Shown here: in pieces, positions 32,600 to 45,200 of the stretch
Numbering within the stretch: position 1 is the stretch's first letter
How the letters are laid out: each line of letters starts with the position of its first letter
Assembly: GCF_964355755.1 (NCBI RefSeq)
Contig: NC_092677.1
Coordinates: 3,663,001-3,727,000 of the forward strand
Source of the DNA: Antedon mediterranea
Lineage: Eukaryota; Echinodermata; Crinoidea; Comatulida; Antedonidae
Length of the DNA: 64,000 bases
Direction of reading: 5' to 3'
Program-made: the position numbers and the translations under genes
Notes under the pieces: generated by a model
What the model was told of the DNA's origin: nothing
Databases searched by the model: none
Seen by the model: the letters and a program-made list of their open reading frames with translations, nothing else

Positions 32600-35500
32600 T
32601 AATAATATACAGTATCTTGTATGAGGCACCTTTGATGGACAAGGTAGGCCTAATTAGTGTGATCTTTGTTTTATTTGTTATATTACTTCCTCTTGGAACG
32701 TTATTTTGAATTCATTGACCCTAATTTTTTTTGTCAACAAATCTAAAAAACGAATTAGTTGATAAAAACAATGAAACGCATCATAAATCACAAATCGTTT
32801 ACCATTTGGCAGTCTAAATGAAGAGACCGAGTTAATCGGGTTATGCTCGTAAAATTGGTGGACGCTTTTGTTGATTTTCGAAACACTTTAAAAACAAAAA
32901 TGTACATCAATCAAAACTACAGCAATCAAAACAAAACTGGTAAAGAATTGACCATTTCGCTCTAATTATTTCGTGCATAAATTTTGACTCCTATTGTTGC
33001 GTACGGAAGCTTTAGCTTAGCTTGTTTTCCGAAAGACTTCACTTTTTCAACAGATCACCAAGGGAGCAGTTTGAGTTTAGTTACCGGCGAATCCAGCAAA
33101 CCTCAGATAGGCTTACTTCACATTATATTTAACTGAAACACCAATAGAGAGCAGTTGAAATTGATTTACCGGCGAATTCAGCAATTTCCAGATACGTGAT
33201 GCCCGGCGTACCAAAACGTAAACTGGAATATAACCAGTAAAGAGAGAAGTTGAAACTCGGATCAGATACGGTACCCAAAGACTTCATATTATTTTTAACT
33301 GAAACACCAAGAGAGAAAAGTTGCCGACACAAAGGAAAGAAAAGAAATTATCATATACGCGGTGGTAAGGATACTGTAAGTGATATTTTTTTATATTTAA
33401 GTTTGATTAATTTTAAGAAGCGTATGAATAAGTCAAGATATGAAAGGCTTGGCTTTTAATTTATTAAACCAGTTTATTATCTTAAGAAATGAAATCTAAG
33501 ATTTAAGAAACAAGTTAAGATATAATCATTTACATAAAAACATACTTGGGTGTGTAAAGTTTGTTTATGTTAAATTAGATCGAATTTCGTCGGTAGATTA
33601 AGAAAATACCGCAATCGATCTGTGACAGACTTTGTCGCGTGAAACTATTGTTATCCCCTGAAAATGAATCTGTGTTATTGTTCGTGGACATTGAAGGGTT
33701 GCATAAGGGTGTACACTTCGTACTTCAAGAGGTCTATGATGCTACGTAATCTCAAATTTAGTTACCGTATAGATTAATATGGGTTACTGCCGCTTGAGAA
33801 ATGTATTTATTAGTCTTCGAGCTTAACTGGAAACTGAGGAAATTCGGATTAGTCCCTCAACAGACCCATGGCAGCCAACAGTACAGCGCCTACCAGATCA
33901 GAACACCACCGGGAGACGATCCCCTAAACTCTTTTCGAATAGTGTACCAAATACCTGTTATTTCCAATCTTAGTACTACTCGCCACAGGATACAATGATA
34001 ATAAAAATATCACATCAATAGAAGAAAAGAAAGATAACAGTTATAATATTATTTTCAATTCAATTCAACTTTTATTTCAGACAATTATTATGTATAACTG
34101 GGTCGAAATTAGCCATGGATTGATTTATCGGTGGTTGTTAGGCAGTGGCTATGAGCGCTCATTGGTTAAACCCAGGGGCCCCAGAGCTTACAAGGGCCCC
34201 TGAGCAGTATCCAGACGAAAAAAACGGGCATTAAAAAGCGAGTAAAAACGCCCGAGGCCTCTAGCGTTGGAGGCTTACTTAGGGTTCCAAACTAGGTGCC
34301 TCGTGCCTCAATTACGCCACTCTGATTTTAGGTAATTGCGCATCTTCCACGGATGTATGCTAACTAGCCCTATATACTTATGTTTGAAAGCATAATTTGT
34401 GGTGCACAGAAGATTTTGAGGCACGAGTTTCCAAGGTTAATCTATTTTTAATATAGTAAACATAAAACATGGTTATCAATGTTTGCTTATAGCATGAACA
34501 GATGCTGTTACAATAGACGTCGACCCAAACAAAGGGCTCTTTTGATTTGCTCTGTATAATAAACAGGGAAGTGCCTCCCATTACCATATGTGAACAGGGC
34601 TTAACTCCATGCACTGACCAGGCTCGGTTCTGAGGTAAAATTTAAGTTATATTTCTGTAGGCTTACCAGTCTCATATGTTGATTGTGTGTTCGTATAATT
34701 TAGTGTTTTATTATTGAAACAGAACAAGTTTATGTTTGTCGTGAAATTTTACACAGCTAATAGAACATGCCGGTATCGATTAGTCTTAGCCTTAGTCCAC
34801 GTGATGTGTTACGTATTTAAAACATATGCTTTATGAAAATATAGAATCGCCATCATAGAACATACCGGTACTTTGTATAGGGTAGGCCTTCTCTATAAAT
34901 TATTTGAAATAGTGAGTAGGCCCTATCCGTTGATTGGTATGATTTTGGACTTTTTAAGGACGTGATAATACAGTTTCAGGTGAGAATGTGAAATTATCTT
35001 AAAGGCCTCTGTCGAGCTAGCTCAATAGACGGCATTTTTGCAGAATATCTATTAAAAATTGCTGCGATTTATACTAGTCAATCAAGTTCCTATCAACTGG
35101 ATTGATTTCACGCACTTTTTTACACTAATTTAAGAAGTTTGTATAATCAGGGAGTAGTGTGCTGGGCCTGGTAATAATTATCATTATAGGCTAATGAACT
35201 GAATTTGCAACAACAGGAATTAATAATTCGCTTCCTTGTAACGACATTGTTTTCTCGAAAGTTGATAGGGGTCTACATGCTACCAGCTACTCTATTGAAT
35301 AAATGAATATATATATATACATGTATATATCAATGCATATACATACAATGGTGTGTACGCTAACGAACGTACCTTGATTCAATGGACGACGGGACGGTGT
35401 ACAAAATGATAATAATTCGTCGATTGTTTGACTTTGTTCGTAAATAGAATGAGGTCGACTGATTATTTAAGTAGGCCTATAGCAGGGACAAGTGCCGGAT

Positions 35501-36183
35501 GTAGAGTGAAGTGCGTTTATTTGTCAATGTAGGCATACAGCATGAGGTTCTTAAATAAATGTATGCATTTGATTCACTAGTCGAGTTCTATAGTAGAATA
35601 TCTTATAGCTGCATGTCGAATGCAAAATCAAAAACTGTAAGTAGAGTGGGCCTACATTTTATTAGCTGAGTTAAAGGTCATAATTATACAATTATCAATT
35701 GGGAATATTCGGGATTGGGAACTTTCGTTGTCAACATAACGATCCATTGAGTATTTTTTGCATTCGAATTTTAAACGGATTATGCTCAACAGAAAGTAAT
35801 TCGAATTTGACAACGCAAGCTTTTTCGTTAAGAACAATCTCAACGCTCAAACTTACTCCGTTAAATAAGTACTCAACGGAAAACTGTATACTCAACGGTA
35901 AAAGTCTCGAATACGACAATTATTAGTTGCATAGATATTAATACCACAATCAATAGAGCACACAATTTAGGCCTATGTTTATTATTATCATTACGTCACG
36001 GGGACCGCTGATGTATAGATGAGGTTAGACTAGACAAGCTTATAATATTGAAAATGTGACTCAACATGCTAGTCCGTTATAAATTTTAATCGATATTTGG
36101 CACACACAGAAAACATTCAAATTGACAATATTTTATTACTATTTGACTCGTATTTCTCAAACGTATATTTCACTTGATTTCAG
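32600..36183. other. 3.6-kb intergenic stretch upstream of the Rh gene
   Basis: No convincing gene. It contains an approximately 86-bp direct repeat (GTTTAGTTACCGGCGAATCC at 33075 and GATTTACCGGCGAATTCAGC at 33162, with TTTAACTGAAACACCAA repeated again near 33294), a probable SINE fragment at 33850-33960, and an AT microsatellite at 35307-35328. Short open frames around 33250 and 35700 show no supported splice sites. A 5' non-coding exon of the Rh gene may lie here but cannot be placed. Confidence 0.45.
33850..33960 (-). mobile_element. SINE family 1 fragment
   Basis: Reverse complement includes CTATTCGAAAAGAGTTTAGG and CCCGGTGGTGTTCTG, similar to part of the minus-strand SINE at 52385-52692. 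Only a body fragment is present; the tRNA-like head is absent. Confidence 0.4.
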
Positions 36184-36279
36184 ATATTCTACACAAAGGA
36201 ATCAGACGATCTTAAGTCACAATGGCCGAAGCAACAAAATACGGAGAACTTGCAGTTAACGAAGAAAGTGGTAAAACAT
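36184..36279 (+). CDS. Rh gene first coding exon
   Basis: A CTTGATTTCAG acceptor-like site ends at 36183, suggesting an upstream 5' UTR exon. The ATG at 36222 opens 19 codons ([19 protein letters not shown]) ending in a GTAAGC donor whose phase fits exon 2 at 37767. Without it, the internal Met at 37781 would serve and the protein would lack 26 residues. Confidence 0.7.
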
Positions 36280-39200
36280 GTAAGCGCATACTTAATATGC
36301 AAATTTAAATATTTTACGTGTTTTTTTCTTTTTTAGCAATTTTTCAGAAAGTATATAGCGCCACCATGCGACTTCAAAACACTTGCCGATACGACTATCG
36401 ACTGTGAGGCATTTTAAACATTTAAAATAGTCCGATACAAATGTCATTGTCCATGAAGTATAAATAATATTAGGACATATTATTAAGTTTGGGTACAGTA
36501 CTTGAATTGTAATGCAAACATAGTCCAAATCATCTGTATTATTTGTCAATCTTGAGGTTTAGATATAAATCCCCTATTTGTGAAATGGACGTTTCCAAAC
36601 ACTTTCAACCAATCAGAAATTCTCTTAGTTTTAGGGTCATGTTTTGAATCTATTTCACTGTATTAACTAACGCATTGAAGATCTGGATTCTTTTCACTGC
36701 TGAAGTTAAAAATCTAATAGAAAATGAACATATGTGTAACTTCATTAAGGCACAACGTAAATGGGGTGCAAAAAAGGAAACTCTGTTACAATTGATAGCA
36801 TGAATATAGTCTGTATGAAGTGTTTTTTTTTCATGTTTTCTAAAATGCAATATGTTTTGTTTATTTCCCAATTACAAATTGTATACAGAAGTAGAAGTAG
36901 TATTATAATAAGATGTCATCGGGTATGAAGCGTCTCACATACACACAGAGCCAAAATGGCATCTTGGACTTGCACGGTGTATGGACTCTAACCTTACGGT
37001 TTTCATTTAAATATTTCATTCCACTCTATCATCCTTATCTAGTTTTCAAACTTTTGCATTCCTCTTTTTTCATCTCATCCTTTTTGTCTTGGTGAAAAGG
37101 GAGGATATTTTATATTCCTCCTCTGAGTTTATAGCCTCTCTACCAGAACATGAACAAGATTTTATAAGTACGTTTTTAATGACAGTTCATAGACTTTTAT
37201 TACCATCTTTTATCTTTATATTTTAATTAACATCTTTTTAAAATTGTAAATGAAAGCATGGTTATTATATTGAAATTAATCATCTTTTTATGTAAATATG
37301 CCTACTTTTTAACTACTTGTTAACTTGTAACAATCTTAGTAATATACAACAGAAATAGAAATATTCATACAAATAATTAATTGCTACAATGTACCTTTAT
37401 TTTATATATAATATATATACATATAAATCTGAGAATTATAATAAAAGTGGGAAGACCCCACACAAGACAAAAAAAAAAAAAAAAAAAAACTAACGCATTG
37501 ATAAACAGTACACGCCCACCAATTTTAACCAATCAGAGTGTGATAATAATAGTAAAAATTTAAATATTAATAATGATTTAGTAGGCCTACCCCTTTGAGG
37601 TGGTACTTGTCTATTTGACAGTGCGTTACAACTTGCCTGTTAAAAAAATAATAGTGAAATGATTTATTTGTTTTGAGGAAACATACCACGACCTAGGCCT
37701 ACGCATTTAACCACACCTCTCTTCGTTCAAGGAAAATTTATTTACTTTGATCGCGTTACTTTTCAGCCAACCACCAACGATTGAAGATGTCTTGGAATCG
37801 GGGAAAGTTCGGTATCATACTGGCATGTTTTCAGATCGTTTTCATTATTTTATTTGCAATTTTCATTGATTATGGAGAACAAGCGGACGCAAAGGGACAC
37901 GAAGAATCGGAGCTTGAAAATTATTATCCTTGTGAGTACACTTCCTTTTCTTCTTTTAATAAAAAGCGACGCAGCATTTGTTGGAACCAGTCAGTGTAAA
38001 CTTTTTTTTGAGTGAGTGGCCGAGCGGTTAAGACAGTGAAACCGTAATACTTAGCCATAACGTCGTCAAGTCGACGCTCACTCACTCCATGGTTCTGGTG
38101 GTAAAACGAGTCTACTCGGATAAGGACTATAAACCGTAGGTCTAGTGTACACATCTGGCTCTTAAAGAACCTGGTACATCTTTCGAGACGAGTACACATC
38201 CATGGTGTACTAGTACATCACACGGCCACTGACTGTCACAAAGGCATCAGCTACACTAGGCCTTCTGGAATAACAGTATTTGACTGAATGAAAAAGCTAC
38301 CCAGTATAAAGAATAAATAATAATAGTAAAAAGGTCATTTCAGGTCATAATCACCACTAACCTCACCAGAATTATTGTGTGCTTAAATAATGAATTATTC
38401 GATTTTAGACATTGTCTCATTTATCATATTTTTCATTTGTTTAGTCTAGCTTGGCTTTCCAAAAGTTTGCTGGTGTAGACAAAGCTCTTTCTAAACAGCT
38501 CTGTCTACACTACCAAACACAAAAAGTTTTATGTGCCCATGGTAGTGATATTCCCAAATATCGTAGGCTTACAGACAAAATATAAAAGTATTAGTTATAA
38601 GAGTTAATCTGATATCCTCAAATTTACAATAACTCTATAAATACAGGTATATCTAAACAAATAAGTCTTCGACGAAAAATTGAAACTAGAAACTAAAGAA
38701 ACAGACACGTACGTATAGACTGCAAACTAGGCCTACAAGGGACGTAACCATGACAATCCTTCTAAGACCAAAGGGTCAACTTTTCCAATCTGAGAAATAC
38801 TTGTTGATGTTGAATGATTTTGATGAACCGTGGTGACATTTGTTATAGCGTTATTAACTTCAAAAGAGTCATGTCATCAAATACTACAAACAGTTCCAGA
38901 CAATATACCATTCTTCTTTCTGTGCTTCAACGTTATTGTCATAGAATATTGGTGATATGCCAAAATGTTTCACGCGATGCCCATGCATTATAATAAATAC
39001 GTTTTTTTTCACGTTATTGTAAGCATAAAATGTACTAAGTACAGTTAAATAATAAAGTTCTGTTTCTTAAATTTTATGCATGATTTTATTGATTTTTTTT
39101 TCTCTTACAAAAGTTTTTTTTAACACAGAAACCGATAAACTAGAGTACCTATAGTCTGCACAAGGTAATCTAACAACAGGACGCGGAGATCAAATTGCGA

Positions 39201-42200
39201 CAAGATCAGTTCCCCGCATATTAAAAATATGTACATAGTACAGTATTGTTAGTATTTGTCGCAGCCAGACATAATATCAAGGGGCTGTTAGTTTTACGAG
39301 TTCTTAACTTGGCACGGCGAGCCTGTTGTTAGATTGCCTTGATCGGACTATCGAAAAGAATGTTGCTTTATTTAAAAAGGCAGGAACGATTTTGCGCCTA
39401 CTTTTTTTGCGTTGAATCTGTCTCTTTATTTTCTAACAACAGTATTCCAAGATGTCCATGTGATGATCTTCATTGGTTTCGGGTTCTTGATGACATTCTT
39501 GAAGCGGTATGGCTTTGGGAGTATAGGGTTCAATTTCTTGCTGGCGGCATTTGTTATCCAGTGGGCAACTCTTATGGAAGGATTCTTCTGGCAGGAAGAT
39601 GGAACATTCCATGTTGGAGCAGAACAGTGAGTTTTCTATCTAAAATTTTTGTTTTTTTATAGGATGATGTATAATACAGGCGAATATGTGTGGCGTAACG
39701 CGGGGGCTTGGAGGTCCCTGGTTTATGAACGATAAGTGGTCCACCAATGCGGGAGACCTTGGACGTTTTATTTGGGTCCCTGGGATTATCCAGTGATCGC
39801 TCATCCGTTACGTTATGCAGAATACCACGGTTCAATTCCTAATAACGACAATCAATTGTAATATTCTGTATGAAATGTCGAAACCATTTAAACTGAGATC
39901 GCTGAATTGAAATATTAAGCGGTGCGTATTTGGTAATAATGGAACATAAATTGTTAAGTCAAATTTCAAGTCGATCGTGAGCAACAAAGGATAGAAATCT
40001 TTCGTTATGTTTTCAACACAGAGTGTTCACTCGTCCATGGTTTTAGCAACAGTAGTAAGCCTATACTTATAACTTACGTATGTTAATGCTGGTTAGGCCT
40101 ATATGCACTAAGCCATACGGGACACTCGTGGACAACAATACATTCTGAGTGCTTTGATATTATGTGTACTATTGTTAGATTAAGTGTAAATAGGACAAGG
40201 AGATACCTCCAACCCTTGTCTATATACACGTTGACGTACCTCCTTCAGATTCTATTTGATGTATTATTACAACAAAAAGTAGAACAAGTGTTCAGTCAAA
40301 CCCTTATCTATACTACCTAAATATTTTAAATATATACGGCTCTCAAGATCCACAAACAACGTTGATTACCTTATTGACTTTAATCACACTGATAAAACTG
40401 ATTATTATGATTAGAACATGAAATTAATGCCAATTTACAAAAATAAATTTAATATTCGTTTTATTATCATAATACTTAAGCGTGGTTCCCACTAGCGACG
40501 TAACGCAAGGACGTAACGCAACGCAAGTGAATTGACCAATCACAAGCGATGGCTTATTCGAATATATCGCGAAAATTCAACATCATTGGTTGCACAATTT
40601 TTCTCGTCACAAAAAGAAGTTGGAACTTTTAATACCCATGCATGCGCATTAGCCAACAAAGCCAATACGCTTAATATATAAGAATGAATAATATAAAAAA
40701 AATAATGTTCTTTTTTCTTCAGGATGCTGACGGCGGACTTTGCCGCTGCGGCAGTTCTGATATCGTTCGGCGCAGTACTCGGTAAAGTGTCGCCTCTTCA
40801 GCTCATCATTATGGCATTCCTCGAGATTATCATCTTAACAGTCAACCTCTATCTTGGCCTAGAACATCTTAAGGTATAAAGCTTATTTTCACACGGATTG
40901 CATCGCCACGTGCGCATCTAATTTGGCGATATTTTAGGAAATACAGGTTCTTTTCAGACGGTCCACAGCTAGCTATGTGCGTGACAATACGTTCACACAT
41001 GACAGCTTCCAGGCACTATATACAAATTATAAAACTATACAAAGTCATAAAACCATTGGACCAAAGTGATGCAGTTCAATGACTGTAAAATGTATTCAGG
41101 GAAGGTTTTGTATTCATGGAAGAGATGAATGTAATTTGTGGCGTGTATTTCTGTGTATTCTGTCTATACAACAAATTCTTTTATATTATTATGCTAGTAT
41201 GCTATCTCGCAAACACTAAACATTAAACGCTTTGCGTAATCTATATTGTGACCATAAAGCTTTGAGTTCAATAACCACATCAGTGCTGCTCAACAAATTA
41301 TTGTTATTCTAAACAATTTCAATGAAAAATTAATAAAAACTTTAATAAGTTGTATTTAGATTACGACGTATGCCACGTGTTTCCAACTCACACCCCAGAT
41401 GTTCAATACTCAGTTTCGCTTGTAGCCTAAATCATACATACATCTTTAAAAATCGTTTTATTACGAATGAAAGAGAGCTACAAAGAGAATTTCACACGTT
41501 ACACTCCACACTATCAAATAATCTGTATGATTTATAACGTAGGCCTACTTATTTAAACCTATTACAGGTCCTGGATGTTGGTGGGTCTATGTTTATCCAC
41601 ACCTTCGGTGCCTACTTCGGCTTAACTGTTGCAAGAATTCTGTACAAGAAATCGGCCGAAGACAACGATAAGGAAGGATCCGTATACCACTCTGATCTTT
41701 TCTCGATGATTGGTAAGTAAATGTAACGTGACGTGATGACGAAAGGACAGCTGACGCGCGCGAAATTCATTATTCACATCTGAGGAAGTTCGGTCGTACG
41801 TGCTTTCCTACACGGTATCGTGGGTCGTAGGTCCAAGCGAATGACGACACATCGGTCCTCGCCTTCAAAGCTCCGTTTCACGACGATCGCATTTGCGCAC
41901 TTTAATTAAGCGTACATTTTTTTAAATTGTTAATGTCCATTGCCTCTTAACCAATCAGAACACACACACATGTAACATGATTAAATGGCGGTGTAGTGAA
42001 TGACACAACTGCTCCATTGGATAACTATTCTTAAAGAATAATTTGACGAGAAATACATTATAAGCATTTGTCCATTTTAGGTACTATATTCCTGTGGTTG
42101 TTCTGGCCCAGTTTCAACGCAGCTTTAGCCCAGGGAGATGATCGTTATCGTGCCGTACTCAACACCTATTATTCTCTTGCCGCATGCACCGTCACAACTT

Positions 42201-45200
42201 TCGTCATCTCCCATTTGGTTCAGAAAGATGGAAAGTTTAACATGGTAGGTTCCCTCTTTATTATTATGCTGCGTAACCTTATTATATTTATTGCGCGCGC
42301 GTAATGGTTAAAAGGCTTGCGTTGCGTTTACGTCCTTGCGTTACGTTCTAGTGGGAACCAAGCTTTAGCATGGAGGCCCTGTGCGTACCGTGGAGGCCCC
42401 TGGCGTACCATGGAGGCCCCGGGTCTACCATGGAGGCCCTGAGCGTATCACGGAGGCCCTGGGCGTACCATGAAGGCCCGGGCGTACCATGGAGGCACTG
42501 GACGTACCTTGACGGGCATGTGCATACCACGGAGGCCCCGGGTGTACCATGAAGACCTGGGGCGTACTACAATATGGCGGCCTGGTTCTCTAGTGGAATG
42601 TCTGCGTGTAAAAGTATCGCTTCAAATATCCCGCCTTTTCTCTGTGAAGATCATGAGGGCGTATCAATTTAATCTCTGCTGCGCATGTGTTCACAATGAG
42701 AACGAGTGCTGGAGAATTGTTATTGAAAATGAAATATTTCGCATTTTACTTGGATTACATATTCCTATACTATTTGCAACTGTTCTTATTACCACTATTC
42801 TATACTTCTGGTCCATTTTCCGAGAGTAAAATTTATAGCGCAATGGCGATGCCTGGGTTGATCAATTCAAGGTCAAAACTTCTTTTCGAAGAATAAAAAT
42901 ATAGAAATAAAAGAATTAAGTTTGTTTGTTTTGTTTGCAATATTTTAATGTGGGTAATAAAACGAAAAAGTATGGTAATTCAATCTTTTATGAGTTTCGT
43001 TTTATTAGTTTTCATAAAAATTCAGTTTTTATAGTTCAGATCGAGGCTTAAAAAGTGTTACAATAAATAGCTTAAAATCTGTTTTATGGAGATTAGCATA
43101 GATTAAACAAATTAGTTTATATGGATGGATTTGTAGTTGCACCTACAATTCGAATACAATGTACCCATTGTTTTCACATTTGTTTACAAAGAAACAATTC
43201 ATTGTTAAAACTGCATTTTTGACTGTGATACCCATTCTTCTTGTACAAACTAAGTTCACTAGTAGCTGGAATAATTTGTAATTCCAAATCTCCATGTATT
43301 TGTCACTTGGTCGTAAAAATGACAATTTTACGTTTGTTACCGTTTATGAACTTCGGATTAGGATTAACGTATTAATAGGACGGATTACTATAAATTCAGG
43401 TTGATTAATCTGATATCGAACCTTGCAGGGTTCATTTTATTCGTTAATACAGTACCTAGGAGAGTTGGTAATAAAAATGACACAGACATACAAATTACCA
43501 TTGTTTATGAGCTTTGGATTAGGATTAACGTAATAATAGGACGGATCAACGTATTAATAAGACGGAGTAATATAAATTTAGGTTAGGCGTTGTGAAGACC
43601 ATGTCTTTACCCTTAAAAGCATAATCGCAACCAGAAAAGCTGAAGGTAAAAAAACTGATCTTGCTTTCATAGACTTCAAAAAAGCATTTGACACTGTTTG
43701 GAGAGATGGCCTTATTCAGGCTATCAACAATATAGTATCAAAGGAAGTTTACTTAATATAATTAAGAACATTTATCTGAATGTACAATGTAGCATTTGGA
43801 GACACTGTTACAGATTATTTTGGTATTGACGAAGGTATAAAGCAAAGATGTACCCTATCACCATTATTGTTTTCAATATTCATTAACGAACTGTATAAAA
43901 ATGATTAAATGTAAGAACTTGAGTGTAAATATATTTAATACTAAAATAGGTAGCCAGTCTTTTGGGCAGATGATGTGGTTTTAATTGCAGAGAATGAACG
44001 AGATTTGAATTCACTATTAGAAACCGCAGCTGAATTCTCACTAAAATGGAAACTTTCGTTTAATTATGACAAATCAAATGTCAAAGAATCAATTTACACA
44101 GAAAATGGAGACTAGGTAAAAATTATATATTGGAAACAGAGACCTATAAATACCTTGGTGTACATATATCTCGATCATTGTCTGATGTATGTCATATAAA
44201 TGAAGTAATTAAGAAAGGTAACCGTATAATTGCCTACATCAAATCCATAATATCAGAACAAGTAGACTTTAACAGAGTCTACTATGGCGATTTGCTTTGG
44301 AAAATGATCGGACTACCTACCATAAACTATGCTAGCTCTGTTTGGCTCTGTAATGGGAAAACCTCACAAGACAAAATTGAGAATCTACAATATCAAATGG
44401 CTAGAATAATACTAAAAGCCCCGAGAAATGTTGCCAAAGAAGCATTGTATGGTGACTTGGGATGGCAAAGTATTATTTCCCTACAAAATGATTACAGAGT
44501 TCAATATTTTAACAGATTAAAGAATATGGAAGATTTGTAGGTGGTCTCGATTACTTTTCAAGGCAATTATATCTGTTCAAGAAAATATGGCATGGCATTA
44601 GTTATCCAATGTAAAAGATATTTTAAATAAAACAAATTTTATAGACAAATTTAATCAAGAACCATCTACTAACTGGATAAAGCCATTTAGGAAAAATAAT
44701 AAACAGGTTGATCATAACGAGTTTACAAAGGCCCTGTTACAACCGTTAATGTAGAAAACGCCAGCTTATGTCGAAACAACCGTTAATGTAGAACAATCCA
44801 CCGCTTATGTAGTAAAACCTCCAGCTTATGTAGAAACACCAACAGCTTATGTAGTAAATAAAAACCAACACCAGCTAATGTAGAAACGGTCAACGGCTTA
44901 TGTAGTAACGAAAATTGCCTCCCAGCTTATGTAGTTACTATCGCCAGCTAATGTAGAAAATGTTATATATTTTACAAAAATGTCTAAATCATGTGCAAAT
45001 GCATCGATATTAACTTAGCTATCAGTCTTTCCACCTCTCGTAAGCAACCAACTTTCTAAAACGACCACACATCGTAAGCTACCATCTCTGTTAAAGGACC
45101 GCTTCTCATAATCGACCACCTCTCGTAAGGGATCACCTCCTCTCATAAGGGACCACTTCTCATAATCGACCATCTCTCGTAAGTGACCACCTCTCTTAAC

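Noticed and set aside
32165-32709. Three overlapping open frames of 134-164 codons
   Set aside because: All arise from the stop-free 23-bp minisatellite; no splice sites, no domain, and frames interchangeable.
33250-33459. 69-codon basic open frame as a host exon
   Set aside because: It overlaps a local direct repeat and lacks a convincing acceptor or partner exon.
38010-38090. tRNA-Leu/Ser gene
   Set aside because: The TGGCCGAGCGGTTAAG box A is good, but there is no closing acceptor stem, and the sequence continues into a body shared by other copies (58190, and diverged at 52692), so it is a SINE.
39686-39850. Possible SINE downstream of Rh exon 3
   Set aside because: A box B-like GGTTCAATTCC is present near 39829, but no box A at a suitable distance and no second copy in the window.
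42470-42829. 119-codon gene after Rh exon 6
   Set aside because: Starts in the minisatellite and continues in AT-rich intron; no splice or domain support.
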